Virus record (IMG/VR): IMGVR_UViG_3300023171_000320
Coordinates: 1 to 34,645 of that record
DNA from: a virus
Direction: 5' to 3' (one strand)
Length of the DNA stretch: 34,645 nt
Part shown: piece by piece, positions 16,285 through 24,662 of the stretch
How the letters are laid out: every line of letters begins with the position of its first letter
Position numbering within the stretch: the stretch's first letter is position 1
Notes under the pieces: generated by a model
Database searches by the model: none
The model's input: only the letters and a program-made list of their open reading frames with translations
What the model was told of the DNA's origin: nothing
Made by a program: the position numbers and the translations under genes

Positions 16285-16323
16285 GCCTCGTCATGGGATA
16301 TATCCCGTCGTCATGGTCGTCGG

Positions 16324-16875
16324 ATGGCCGATCCGACCGACATTCAGCGCCTGATTGGCGACCTCTCGCGTGAAGGCACCGTCGTGTCGGTCGATCACGC
16401 CACCGGCACCGCGCGCGTCCGCTTCGCCGATGACGTGACCACCGGCGACATTCCCTGGCTCAGCCCGCGATCGGGCAAGACGCGCGTGTGGGCACCGCCC
16501 AGCGTCGGCGAACAGGTGTCCGTCCTCTCGCCCGAGGCCGACACGAAGCGCGGTGTCATCATCGGAAGCCTCAGCTCCGACGCGCATCCCCATCCCGCGC
16601 GCAACAGCTCGACGCTCATGGAGTTCGGCGACGGCGCCCAGATCGAATACGATCCAGAGGCGCACATGCTTCGCGCGGTGCTGCCCGGTGGGGGGCTCGC
16701 GCACCTCGAGGCGGAGTCGGTCGTGCTGCGCGGCACGGTCTACATTCAGGGCTCCGCCTTCGTAAGCGGCCAGATCACGGTCGACGGCGACGTCGTCGGC
16801 GCCGGCAAGAGCCTGAAGGATCACGTCCACACCGGCGTCCAGGCGGGCGCCGCGGTGTCGGGGAAGCCGCAGTGA
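16324..16875 (+). CDS. V: Baseplate spike protein GpV
   Basis: The protein has 183 residues (P2 GpV has 211). V is the trimeric membrane-piercing spike at the tail tip. The N-terminal OB-fold block is visible (IQRLIGDLSREGTVVSVDHA, then IPWLSPRSGKTRVWAPPSVGEQV), followed by a repetitive beta-helix-like region (VVLRGTVYIQGSAFVSGQITVDGDVVGAG). The C-terminal DHVHTGVQAG contains the HxH that in P2 binds the iron ion at the spike apex. ATG 16324 is chosen since upstream in-frame codons run through the palindromic element. It follows the fibre genes, unlike P2. Confidence 0.93.
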   Translation: MADPTDIQRLIGDLSREGTVVSVDHATGTARVRFADDVTTGDIPWLSPRSGKTRVWAPPSVGEQVSVLSPEADTKRGVIIGSLSSDAHPHPARNSSTLMEFGDGAQIEYDPEAHMLRAVLPGGGLAHLEAESVVLRGTVYIQGSAFVSGQITVDGDVVGAGKSLKDHVHTGVQAGAAVSGKPQ

Positions 16876-17240
16876 ACGGCATGAACGCCCGCACCGGCAA
16901 GCCGCTCGCCGGCGCCGACCATCTGCGCCAGTCGATCGCCGACATCCTCGGCACCCCGCTCGGCACGCGCCTGGCGCGGCGTGACTATGGCTCGATCCTG
17001 CCCGAGCTGCTCGACCAGCCGATGAACGACCTCGGGCGGCTGCGCGTGTTCGCGGCGACCGCGCTGGCGCTGATGCGACAGGAAGGCCGCGTGCGCCTCA
17101 CCCGCGTCGCGTTCGCCGCGGGTGACCAGGCCGGCGCCTACACGCTGCGCATTACTGGCCGACGCACCGACGTCGCCGCGACGATCGCCCCGTTCGATTT
17201 CTCCCTGCCCATCCGCGCGGCTTCCGCGCTCGCTGCCTGA
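16872..17240 (+). CDS. W: Baseplate wedge protein GpW
   Basis: The protein has 122 residues (P2 GpW has 115), of the gp25-like lysozyme-fold baseplate family without lysozyme activity. The diagnostic start NGMNARTGKPLAGADHLRQSIADIL is followed by GTRLARRDYGSILPELLDQP. A GTG at 16872 overlapping the V stop is preferred, since it preserves the usual residues before GMN; ATG 16881 is the alternative. It initiates sheath assembly with the other wedge proteins. Confidence 0.92.
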   Translation: MNGMNARTGKPLAGADHLRQSIADILGTPLGTRLARRDYGSILPELLDQPMNDLGRLRVFAATALALMRQEGRVRLTRVAFAAGDQAGAYTLRITGRRTDVAATIAPFDFSLPIRAASALAA

Positions 17241-17251
17241 AAGGATTGCCG

Positions 17252-18439
17252 ATGTCGTTTCTCCACGGGATCGAGGTGACCGAGGTCACCAACACCAGCC
17301 GCACCATCGCCATCGTCGGCACCGCGGTTATCGGCCTGGTCGCGACCGCCATGGCGGCCGACCCGGCGGTGTTTCCGCTCAACACGCCGGTGCTGGTCGG
17401 CGCCGACACCTCGCCGATGACGCTCGCCGACGCCATCGTCGCAGCCGGCGCGACCGGAACGCTGCGCGATTCGCTTTCGGCAATCGCCGAGCAGGTCCGC
17501 TGCCCGGTCATCATCGTGCGCATCGCGCCTGGCGCCGACAGTGCGGCGACCGACGTCGCGGTGATCGGCAACGACGTCGCCGGCGTGAAGACCGGCATGC
17601 AGGCATTGCTGGCGGCCGAGGCGCAAGTCGGCATTCGTCCGCGGATTCTCGGCGTGCCCGGCCTCGATACCGAGCATGTCACCACGGCGCTCGCCGAACT
17701 GGCGAACCGCCTGCGCGGAATGGCCTATGCGCACTGCCTCGGCGCCGATCGCGCAGCGTGCGCCACCTATCGCGCCAAGTTCGACCAGCGCGAGCTGATG
17801 CTCATCACCCCGGACTTCACCGCGCCGAACGGCGCCGACGGCACGACCGTCCCGATGTCGGCGGTCGCCACTGCGCTCGGCCTGCGCGCGCAGATCGACC
17901 AGGCCCAGGGCTTCCACAAGACGCTGTCGAACGTGCCGGTCGCCGGCGTCACCGGCTTGACGAAGGATGTCCAGTTCGACCTGCAGGATCCGGATAGCGA
18001 CGCGAATATCCTGAATGCGGCCGGCATCACGACGCTCGTCCGGATCAACGGCGAGCTACGCTTCTGGGGCAACCGGACCTGCGCTGATCTCGATAGCGCC
18101 TTCACCTTCGAAAGCGCCACGCGCACCGCCCAGGTGCTTGCCGACAGCATCGTGCAGGGCATGATCTGGGCGATCGACAAGCCGCTCCTGCCCAGCCTCG
18201 CGCGCGACATCGTCGAGCAGATCAACGAGGCGTTCCGCAAGCTGAAGCGCGCCGGGTTCATCCTCGGCGCCGAGGCGCAGTTCATCGCGGCGAAGAACCC
18301 GGCAACGGCGCTGAAGGCCGGCCAGCTGACGATCAGCTACCGCTACACGCCCGTCCCCCCGCTTGAGCGCCTCGGCCTCGAGCAGGAGATCACCGACGAA
18401 TATCTGGCCGACTTCGCCAGCCTCGTCGCCGCCGGCTGA
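17252..18439 (+). CDS. FI: Contractile tail sheath protein GpFI
   Basis: The protein has 395 residues (P2 FI has 396). It has the family start SFLHGIEVTEVTNTSRTI, the middle LGVPGLDTEHVTTALAELA-type block and the C-terminal domain with LRFWGNRTCADLDSAFTFESATRTAQVL and TISYRYTPVPPLERL. AAAGGA lies six bases before ATG 17252. A TTG at 17246 is in frame but overlaps that site. Sheath subunits contract to drive the tube through the envelope. FI and FII are neighbours as in P2. Confidence 0.95.
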   Translation: MSFLHGIEVTEVTNTSRTIAIVGTAVIGLVATAMAADPAVFPLNTPVLVGADTSPMTLADAIVAAGATGTLRDSLSAIAEQVRCPVIIVRIAPGADSAATDVAVIGNDVAGVKTGMQALLAAEAQVGIRPRILGVPGLDTEHVTTALAELANRLRGMAYAHCLGADRAACATYRAKFDQRELMLITPDFTAPNGADGTTVPMSAVATALGLRAQIDQAQGFHKTLSNVPVAGVTGLTKDVQFDLQDPDSDANILNAAGITTLVRINGELRFWGNRTCADLDSAFTFESATRTAQVLADSIVQGMIWAIDKPLLPSLARDIVEQINEAFRKLKRAGFILGAEAQFIAAKNPATALKAGQLTISYRYTPVPPLERLGLEQEITDEYLADFASLVAAG

Positions 18440-18474
18440 TCGCCGCCACCCTTTCCAACGTCCGGAGAAACGAC

Positions 18475-18990
18475 ATGGGGTTCCCCCGCAAGCTGAAGCA
18501 GATGGCGATGTTCAACGAGGGCGCAGCCTGGGTAGGCGAGACCGTATCGGTCACGCTGCCCAAGCTCGACCGCAAGTTCGAAGGGTATCGTGGGGGCGGT
18601 ATGGGCCGCCCAGCCAAAATCGACATGGGTGGTGGCGACGATCTCGACCTCGAGGCGACCTATGGCGGCCCGATGCGCGAGATCCTCGGCCAGTACGGCA
18701 TGATCTCCATGTCGGGCGTCTACCAGCGCTTCGTCGGCTCCTACGAGAACGACGACACCGGCGAGATCACCGCGATCGAAGTCGTCACCCGCGGCCGTCA
18801 CGAAGAGATCGAGATGGGCGAGCAGAAGCCGGGCGAGGCCGGCGAGTTCAAGGTCAAGAGCGCGCTCGTCTACTTCAAGCTCATCTGGGACGGCGTGACC
18901 GTTATCGAGATCGATATCCTCGGCGGGGTCGAAATCGTGAACGGCGTCGACCTGATGGCGGGGCACCGCGCCGCGCTCGGGATCTACTGA
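18475..18990 (+). CDS. FII: Tail tube protein GpFII
   Basis: The protein has 171 residues (P2 FII has 172), forming the inner tail tube. Features are FPRKLKQMAMFNEGAAWVGE at the start, the EATYGGPMREILGQYG block, and the C-terminal FKLIWDGVTVIEIDILGGVEIVNGVDL. A GGAGAA site precedes the ATG by six bases. Confidence 0.95.
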   Translation: MGFPRKLKQMAMFNEGAAWVGETVSVTLPKLDRKFEGYRGGGMGRPAKIDMGGGDDLDLEATYGGPMREILGQYGMISMSGVYQRFVGSYENDDTGEITAIEVVTRGRHEEIEMGEQKPGEAGEFKVKSALVYFKLIWDGVTVIEIDILGGVEIVNGVDLMAGHRAALGIY

Positions 18991-19082
18991 TCCCATGACC
19001 GCCCATCGCCGCCCGAGGCGCCGCCCCGGCGTCCTCGCGCGGCCTTCGAACCTGCCTCCCGGCCGCAACTGAAAGCCGAATC

Positions 19083-19442
19083 ATGATCGACCAGAACGAT
19101 ACGACCAACGCCATCGCTGCCGACCAGGCCGCGCGCGCCAATCCTCTGTTCCGCAAGTTCACGCTCGACGCCCCTGTGATGCTCGGCGACTCCGAGCTGA
19201 TCGCAGCCGGCACGGAAATCACCGTCCGCCTGCCGGGATCCGGCGAGCTGCGCGGCCTGACCCTGATGGGGCTCAGCCAGCTCGACGTCATCCAGCTTGC
19301 GACGTTGGCGCCTCGTATCACCACGCCCATCATTGCAAAGGGCGCCGTCATGCATCCGGCCGACCTGATGCAACTCGGCGGCGAGGTGATGGATTTTTTG
19401 CTGCCGAAGGCCGCGAAGGCGGAGGCCTCCCTTCAAGCGTAG
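19083..19442 (+). CDS. E: Tail assembly protein GpE (zero-frame product)
   Basis: The protein has 119 residues (P2 E has 91), of the GpE-type tail assembly chaperone family. The core PVMLGDSELIAAGTEITVRLPGSGELRGLTL is followed by LSQLDVIQLATLAPRIT. Near the 3' end (codons 104-106, GAT TTT TTG) is a T TTT TTG slippery heptamer in the zero frame at 19394-19400. This is the P2 signal for a -1 frameshift into E'. In P2, E and E+E' act as chaperones of the tape measure. The gene follows FII after a 92-bp spacer. Confidence 0.88.
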   Translation: MIDQNDTTNAIAADQAARANPLFRKFTLDAPVMLGDSELIAAGTEITVRLPGSGELRGLTLMGLSQLDVIQLATLAPRITTPIIAKGAVMHPADLMQLGGEVMDFLLPKAAKAEASLQA

Positions 19443-19567
19443 ACGAGGTGATGGCCGATATCGCGACCGTGTTTCATTGGTCGCCGGCCGTCATGGACAG
19501 CATGAGCATCGCCGAATTGATGGGCTGGCGCGACCGCGCCGCGAAACGGCATAATCCGGAGAAATAG
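19400..19567 (+). CDS. E': E' extension, expressed by -1 frameshift from E
   Basis: The -1 frame is open from the slippery site at 19394-19400 to TAG at 19565-19567. It adds 55 codons and gives an E+E' fusion of about 161 residues (P2 about 142). Its C-terminal 38 residues (MADIATVFHWSPAVMDSM, then IAELMGWRDRAAKR) are the short GpE/E' family. An ATG at 19451 in this frame could in principle start a free E', but in P2 only the fusion is used. It directly precedes the tape measure gene, a near-universal place for tail-chaperone frameshifts. Confidence 0.85.
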   Translation, partial: AAEGREGGGLPSSVDEVMADIATVFHWSPAVMDSMSIAELMGWRDRAAKRHNPEK

Positions 19568-19569
19568 TC

Positions 19570-21999
19570 GTGGCCGATCGCAACCTGCGGATCCGCATGC
19601 TCCTCGAGGCAGGCGACAAGGCGACCAAGCCGATGCGCGACATCGCTGCAGGATCGTCGCGTCTTAGCCAGAGCCTGCGGGTAACGCGGGATCGGTTGAA
19701 GGATATCGAGCGCGCACAGGCAGACGTCGCCGGATTCCGCCAGCTCAAGTCCGGCCTGCGAAGTACCGAACACCAGCTGGGGCTGGCGCAGACCCGCGTC
19801 GGCCAGCTCGCGCGAGAGATGGATCAGGCGGGAACCCCGACCAAAAAACTGGCGGCCGATTTCGCGAAGGCGAAGAAGGAGGCGGCGCAGCTCACCACGC
19901 AGCATGCCGAGGAGTCGGCCGAACTGCAGCGGCTGCGCGATCGGATGCGTGCCGCGGGTATGGCCGCCGGCGGGCTGGTCGACCACGAACGCGACCTGCG
20001 CACGGCCGCGGCGCGAACGACGGAAGAGATCGAGCAGCAGTCGCGCCGCCTGGTCACACTGACCGAGCGCCAGAAACGCATGGCGCGGGCGCGCGAGAGC
20101 TTCGGCAAGGTGCAGGGTATGGCCACCGGACTCGCCGCCGGCGGCGCGTCGGGCATCGCCACTGGCATGGCGCTCGGCCGGCCGATCATCGGTGGGGTCG
20201 AGGAGGCGCAGGCCTTCCAGTCGGGCATGACCGACATTGCGCAGAAAGCGAACCTGACGCGCGTCCAGGCCGATCGGATGGCGGCAGGTCTATTGATAGC
20301 CGCGCGCGCCGCGAACCAGATGCCCGACGACCTGCAGAAGGGTGTCGACGCTCTGGCAGGGTTCGGCCTCGATCCGCGCAAGGCCGTCGAGATGATGAAG
20401 CCGATCGGGCGTGCCGCGACCGCCTACAAGGCGGAGATTGCAGATCTGTCCGCTGCGGCGTTTGCGGCCAACGACAATCTGAAGGTGCCTGTCGCGCAGA
20501 CCGCGCGCGTGATCGACATCATGGCGCAGGCCGGAAAGTCCGGAGCCTTCGAGATCAAGGACATGGCGGGCGCGTTTCCGTCGCTCACCGCGGCGTACCA
20601 GGCGCTTGGCCAGAAGGGGCTCGGCGCGGTCGCGGATCTGTCGGCCGCGGCGCAGATCGCGCGCAAGGGCACCGGCGATTCGGCGAGTGCCGCGACCAAC
20701 CTCGAAAACGTCATCCAGAAGATCGCGTCGCCCGCGACGATCAAGGCGTTCGACAAGATGGGGGTCAAGCTGCCGGCAGCGCTGAAGAAGATGTACGCCG
20801 AGGGCAAAACGCCGCTCGAGGCCATTGCCGAGCTGACCAACAAGACCTTGAAGGGCGACCTCGGCAAGCTCGGTTTCCTGTTCGAGGACGCCCAGGTGCA
20901 GCAGGGGCTACGCCCGCTCATCCAGAACATGGAGGAATATCGCCGCATCCGTGCCGAAGCGGCGGGGGCGAACGGCACGACCGATAAGGATTTCGCCGAA
21001 CGGATGAAGGACTCGGCGGAGGAGACCCGTCAGCTTACGGTCAATGCTGAAGCGCTGAAGGTGACGCTCGGGACGAGTCTCCTGCCGACCGTCAACGCCG
21101 TAACCGTCAAGGCCACCGCGCTCGTAGAGCGGCTCAGCGGTTGGGCGCAGCGTAATCCCGCTCTAGCGAAGGGCGTCGTCATGTTCGCCGCTGGCCTGGC
21201 AGTGCTGTTCGCGATCCTCGGGGGCTTCGGCATCCTGGTCGCAGCCATCATGGGTCCGATTGCCATCCTCAATGCCGGGCTAATCGCCATGGGCGTTGCG
21301 GGCGGCACCGCGACGATCGGATTGCTCCCCATCATCGGCACGGTCGCGGCGATCGTACTCGGCCTCGCCGCGCTGGCGATGGTCGCTTACGCGATCTATT
21401 CGAACTGGGGCGGCATCACCGCATGGTTTGCGGGCGTGTGGAACGGCATCAAGGGCATCGTCAGCGGCACGTTGCAATGGTTCGCGGCGCTGCCTGCTCG
21501 ATTCGCCGAGTTCGGTCGTAACATGATCGCCGGCATCATCACCGGCATCACCAGCAAACTCGCCGCGCTGAAGGCGACCGTGGTCGGCGCCGCTTCCGGA
21601 GCGGCCAACTGGTTCAAGCGAAAACTCGACATCAACTCGCCGTCTCGCGTTTTCATGGGCTTCGGCGGCTTCATGATGGACGGACTGTCGAACGGCATCG
21701 CCGCCGGTGAGAGCGAACCGGTGCGCCGCCTCGACCGGCTGTCGAAGCGGATGGTTTCGGCGATCGCGCTCGGCACCGCGGCGCCGGCGATGGCCGTCAC
21801 GCCTGGCGCAGCGGGCGCGGCACCATCGCAACAGGCCGCGGCGTCGCGCTCGGCCGCGCCGATAACGATCAACGTCTATCCGCTGCCCGGGCAAGATCCC
21901 GTCGCGATCGGTGAAGCCGTCCGCAAGGCCCTCGAGGACGAACGCAACCAGGCTAGCGCCGCGCAGCTATCTGCGTTCGCCGACAACGACGAGTTCTGA
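19570..21999 (+). CDS. T: Tail tape measure protein GpT
   Basis: The protein has 809 residues (P2 T has 815), so a tail of about P2 length is expected. The N-terminal 200 residues are coiled-coil-rich (KDIERAQADVAGFRQLKSGL, VGQLAREMDQAGTPTKKL). Then comes the TP901-type core (residues about 200-450: FQSGMTDIAQKANLT, then GAFPSLTAAYQALGQKGLGAVADL), strongly hydrophobic segments at about 535-610, and the WFKRKLDINSPSRVFMGFGGFMMDGL motif near 677. The start is GTG at 19570, two bases after the E' stop. Confidence 0.95.
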   Translation: MADRNLRIRMLLEAGDKATKPMRDIAAGSSRLSQSLRVTRDRLKDIERAQADVAGFRQLKSGLRSTEHQLGLAQTRVGQLAREMDQAGTPTKKLAADFAKAKKEAAQLTTQHAEESAELQRLRDRMRAAGMAAGGLVDHERDLRTAAARTTEEIEQQSRRLVTLTERQKRMARARESFGKVQGMATGLAAGGASGIATGMALGRPIIGGVEEAQAFQSGMTDIAQKANLTRVQADRMAAGLLIAARAANQMPDDLQKGVDALAGFGLDPRKAVEMMKPIGRAATAYKAEIADLSAAAFAANDNLKVPVAQTARVIDIMAQAGKSGAFEIKDMAGAFPSLTAAYQALGQKGLGAVADLSAAAQIARKGTGDSASAATNLENVIQKIASPATIKAFDKMGVKLPAALKKMYAEGKTPLEAIAELTNKTLKGDLGKLGFLFEDAQVQQGLRPLIQNMEEYRRIRAEAAGANGTTDKDFAERMKDSAEETRQLTVNAEALKVTLGTSLLPTVNAVTVKATALVERLSGWAQRNPALAKGVVMFAAGLAVLFAILGGFGILVAAIMGPIAILNAGLIAMGVAGGTATIGLLPIIGTVAAIVLGLAALAMVAYAIYSNWGGITAWFAGVWNGIKGIVSGTLQWFAALPARFAEFGRNMIAGIITGITSKLAALKATVVGAASGAANWFKRKLDINSPSRVFMGFGGFMMDGLSNGIAAGESEPVRRLDRLSKRMVSAIALGTAAPAMAVTPGAAGAAPSQQAAASRSAAPITINVYPLPGQDPVAIGEAVRKALEDERNQASAAQLSAFADNDEF

Positions 22000-22002
22000 T
22001 CG

Positions 22003-22392
22003 ATGTTGCTCGCAATCGGCATGTTCGCCTTCGCCCTTCCGACTCTCGCGTTCGACGAGCTGCAGCGGCGTTGCTCCTATTCGCATGCGGTTACCCCTCG
22101 CATCGGCGAACGCGACGCGACGCAGTTCGTCGGCATCGGGCCGGAGACGATCGCCATCAACGGCACGGCCTATGCCGAACTGAGCGACGGCGCCGCGTCA
22201 CTCGACCAGCTCCGTGATATGGCCGCGACCGGCGACGCTTGGTCGCTCGTGGACGGCACCGGGCTGGTCTACGGCGCCTATGTGATCGTCGGCATAGACC
22301 AGCGCGGCACCGCCCTGTTTGCCGATGGCACCCCCCGCAAGATCGACTTCGGTATCGATCTTCTCCGCGTCGATAAGGTCGCCGCGCTGTGA
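22003..22392 (+). CDS. U: Tail terminator-type protein GpU
   Basis: The protein has 129 residues (P2 U has 159). The start MLLAIGMFAFALPTLAFDELQRR and the blocks RDATQFVGIGPETIAINGT, LDQLRDMAATGDAWSLVDGTG and PRKIDFGIDLLRVD are characteristic of the P2 GpU family. The hydrophobic N-terminus is a family feature, not a signal peptide. It lies between T and D as in P2. The next gene's GTG overlaps its stop. Confidence 0.92.
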   Translation: MLLAIGMFAFALPTLAFDELQRRCSYSHAVTPRIGERDATQFVGIGPETIAINGTAYAELSDGAASLDQLRDMAATGDAWSLVDGTGLVYGAYVIVGIDQRGTALFADGTPRKIDFGIDLLRVDKVAAL

Positions 22393-23420
22393 TCGCCAAC
22401 GTGCCGGATTATCGCGTCACCCTCGGGGACATCGACCTGACCCCCAAGCTCAAGGGGATCGTCACCCGTGGCAACGGCAACCGCCGTCCGCGACTCGTAT
22501 CGCTCTCGATCAGCGAGAAGCGTGGCGAGGCGGCGGACCAGCTCGACATCGTCCTCGACGACACCGACGGCTTGATGGCGTTGCCGGCCGAGGGTGCGGT
22601 GCTGCACATCGCGATCGGATGGGCGCAGGGGAGCGATGTCACGCCCGGCCTGGTCGACAAGGGCAGCTTCACGATCGACGAGGTGTCGCATGCGGGTCCG
22701 CCCGATCTCATCACGATCCGCGGTCGATCGGCCGACTTCACCAGCGACTTGAAGACGCGGCGCGAGAAAAGCTGGCACGGCACGACACTCGGCAGCATCG
22801 TCAGTGAGATCGCCGGCCGCCATAAGCTGACGCCCCGCTGCGCCCCGTCTCTCGCGTCGATCGCCATCACCGACAAGGTGCAGAGCCGCGAAAGCGATCT
22901 CGCCTTCCTGCGCCGTCTGGGGCGCGAGCGGAATGCCGTGGCGACGATCAAGCGGGGTTCGCTCATTCTGTCGCCGATCGGCGCCGGAGTCACGCCGAGC
23001 GGCAAGTCGCTGCCGGCGATCAAGCTCCTACGCCGAGACGGCGACGGCCATAGCTTTTCACGGCAGAAGCGAGACGACGTCGCCGGCGTCACCGCCACTT
23101 GGCACGACCGCAAAGGCGCCAAGCGGGAAACGGTCACCGCTGGCAAGGCGGAGGGCGCGAAGAAGCTGGCGCGTGTGTACGGGTCGGCGGCGGAGGCGCG
23201 CGACGCTGCCAATGCTGCGAAGAGCAAGGCTGCGCGTCAGCCCGTCACTTTGGATCTGAATCTGTCGCTCGGCCGTCCCGATGTCTATCCGGAGCAGAAG
23301 GCGAGCGTCGCTGGCTACAAGGCAGAAATCGACGCGGTGCAGTGGCTGGTCTCGGAAGTGACGCACGGCATCGGAGACCGCGGCTATGCGACGAGGCTGA
23401 AACTCGAAGCGGGCGCCTAG
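22389..23420 (+). CDS. D: Baseplate hub protein GpD
   Basis: The protein has 343 residues (P2 D has 387). GpD forms the central hub between tube and spike and is homologous to T4 gp27. Features are the start NVPDYRVTLGDIDLTPKLKG, LVSLSISEKRGEAADQLDIVL, and the TLGSIVSEIAGRHKLTPRCAP, SDLAFLRRLGRERNA and VTATWHD-type blocks. GTG 22389 overlaps the U stop. It is the last late gene. The late activator ogr that follows D in P2 is missing here and lies at 25719. Its stop overlaps the stop of the opposing gene in a shared CTAG. Confidence 0.92.
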   Translation: MIANVPDYRVTLGDIDLTPKLKGIVTRGNGNRRPRLVSLSISEKRGEAADQLDIVLDDTDGLMALPAEGAVLHIAIGWAQGSDVTPGLVDKGSFTIDEVSHAGPPDLITIRGRSADFTSDLKTRREKSWHGTTLGSIVSEIAGRHKLTPRCAPSLASIAITDKVQSRESDLAFLRRLGRERNAVATIKRGSLILSPIGAGVTPSGKSLPAIKLLRRDGDGHSFSRQKRDDVAGVTATWHDRKGAKRETVTAGKAEGAKKLARVYGSAAEARDAANAAKSKAARQPVTLDLNLSLGRPDVYPEQKASVAGYKAEIDAVQWLVSEVTHGIGDRGYATRLKLEAGA

Positions 23421-23428
23421 CTGCCCGC
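23409..23428. terminator. Possible bidirectional terminator between D and the lipoprotein
   Basis: A GCGGGC/GCCCGC hairpin (6-bp stem, 8-nt loop) surrounds the shared CTAG of two convergent stop codons. No clear T-run follows on either strand, so termination is suggested mainly by position. Confidence 0.35.
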
Positions 23429-23923
23429 GCAGATCCCAAATTTAGAGCCGTTGCAATAATCGGTCACAACATCGTCGTTCGCTGGCGTCCATGAGCCAAA
23501 GTCCCGCGCTGACTCGATCACGTTCGCCCCATCGACGCCGAAATGTGCAAGCTGCCGCAGTTCCTGCCCGTCGATGGTGAAGTGCACGATCTTTCTACCG
23601 ACGCTGGGATCTGCGCCCGCTTTTCCCAGCACCACGAAATTGATCGTCTTGATCTCCCCCGCGACCGGGGGTTTACCGGTGACCATCGCTTTTCCGATCG
23701 CTAGCGCTTCGTCGCCCGCAGCTTTGATCAGCGCCCCGCTCCGCGGGCTCTCGCCGAAATCGATCTCCATGTTGAGGATAGGCGCGAAATAATCGGCGGT
23801 TCGAACCGACGCATGAGGCGCTGCCGTCGATGGTTCTACAGCTTGGCTACAGGCGCCAAGCGTCAGCGCGGCTAGGACGCCTGCAGTGAGCCGCGTCTCG
23901 CGCTTCCGATAGTTAATCGCCAT
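23417..23923 (-). CDS. Predicted lipoprotein coupled to the repressor (moron candidate)
   Basis: A 168-residue protein with a basic start (MAINYRKRETR), a hydrophobic signal (LTAGVLAALTLGA) and lipobox LGAC, acylated Cys at residue 25. The mature domain has blocks TINFVVLGKAGADP and KIVHFTIDGQELRQLAHFGVDG, which I do not recognise. Its ATG overlaps the repressor stop (TGATG), so it should be made whenever the repressor is made, i.e. in the lysogen. Position and targeting suggest superinfection exclusion or another surface change, as with small phage-encoded outer-membrane lipoproteins. That is inference only. The stop shares CTAG with the stop of D on the other strand. Confidence 0.75.
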   Translation of the reverse strand: MAINYRKRETRLTAGVLAALTLGACSQAVEPSTAAPHASVRTADYFAPILNMEIDFGESPRSGALIKAAGDEALAIGKAMVTGKPPVAGEIKTINFVVLGKAGADPSVGRKIVHFTIDGQELRQLAHFGVDGANVIESARDFGSWTPANDDVVTDYCNGSKFGICAGS

Positions 23924-24579
23924 CAGACCGGCTTCACGACACGCGTGATCCTGCCAATGATATTAATCTCGGAATGGTGCGCCGTATCCTCAGGTACGTC
24001 GCTGTTGTCCGACAGGATCGTCACCTTTTCGCCGCGCACACGCAGGCGTTTGATCATCGCCATGTCGCCTATAGTGAATGCCCAGATTAGGTCCTGGTCT
24101 TCGATCCGCCTTTCCGAACGATCGATCAGCACCATGTCGTTGTCATTGATCGTCGGCGCCATGGAGTCGCCCTTTCCTCTCGCCCAGGCGAGATGGGCTG
24201 CAGCGGTATGCGTTAGCTGATCAACCCACTGTTTCGGAAAGTGCAGCACCTCGACCTGTACCTGATCGTCGGCGAACGTGGCGCCCATCCCGTACGCCAT
24301 ATCGACGGATGCGATCTCGACCAGTTCAAGTTGATCAGCAATCTCGCGCTCACTTGGCGCTGGAACGGCGCCTTCGGCTGGATCATCTGTCTCGCCCGTC
24401 AGATACTCAGCAGTCGTTTTCAACACGCGCGCGATCTTGTGGAGATGCGACGAGCCGCCCGGATTGTTGCTGACGATCTTGGCAATCGCGCCCTGGGTTA
24501 CGGCGACCCGGCGAGCCAGCTCTGACTGCGTAAGCCCCTGTGCCTCCATCAGGCCCCGCACACGCTCGCTAAGAATCAT
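23923..24579 (-). CDS. CI/LexA-like prophage repressor (HTH plus S24 peptidase-like domain)
   Basis: A 218-residue protein. Residues 3-62 form an HTH_3 domain (LTQSELARRVAVTQGAIAKIV). The C-terminal half is the S24 fold: KGDSMAPTI with Ser139 and MAMIKRLRV with Lys177 as the catalytic dyad. It should hold the divergent early promoter off. I cannot see an Ala-Gly cleavage site in the linker; the segment in that place reads MAYGMGATF (94-102). RecA-triggered self-cleavage is therefore uncertain. There is no Shine-Dalgarno before ATG 24579. P2's own C repressor is much shorter, so this control module is of a different type. Confidence 0.9.
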   Translation of the reverse strand: MILSERVRGLMEAQGLTQSELARRVAVTQGAIAKIVSNNPGGSSHLHKIARVLKTTAEYLTGETDDPAEGAVPAPSEREIADQLELVEIASVDMAYGMGATFADDQVQVEVLHFPKQWVDQLTHTAAAHLAWARGKGDSMAPTINDNDMVLIDRSERRIEDQDLIWAFTIGDMAMIKRLRVRGEKVTILSDNSDVPEDTAHHSEINIIGRITRVVKPV

Positions 24580-24662
24580 GCGAACGAATTATCACTGCTG
24601 GAATAGCACGCCACCGCACTTTGGTATTGACGCATCTATTCCTCCGGTAATAGACGGCAGGA
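24580..24662. promoter_or_regulatory. Divergent early/repressor promoter and operator region
   Basis: This 83-bp spacer lies between two divergent regulators. Half-sites GGAATAG occur at 24600-24606 (+) and, inverted, at 24636-24642, with GGTAATAG at 24646-24653. The last two make a dyad (TCTATT...AATAGA, 24635-24654). A rightward -35-like TTGACG (24627-24632) with a -10-like AATAGA or TAATAG (24648-24654) ends about 9 bases before the Cro-like ATG. Leftward, GATAAT (24593-24588 on the minus strand) lies about 8 bases before the repressor ATG. Repressor binding to the dyad would cover the rightward -10. Confidence 0.6.

Noticed and set aside
16231-16323. Upstream extension of GpV
   Set aside because: The added residues would be translated from the palindromic element and do not resemble GpV; ATG 16324 gives the normal family start.
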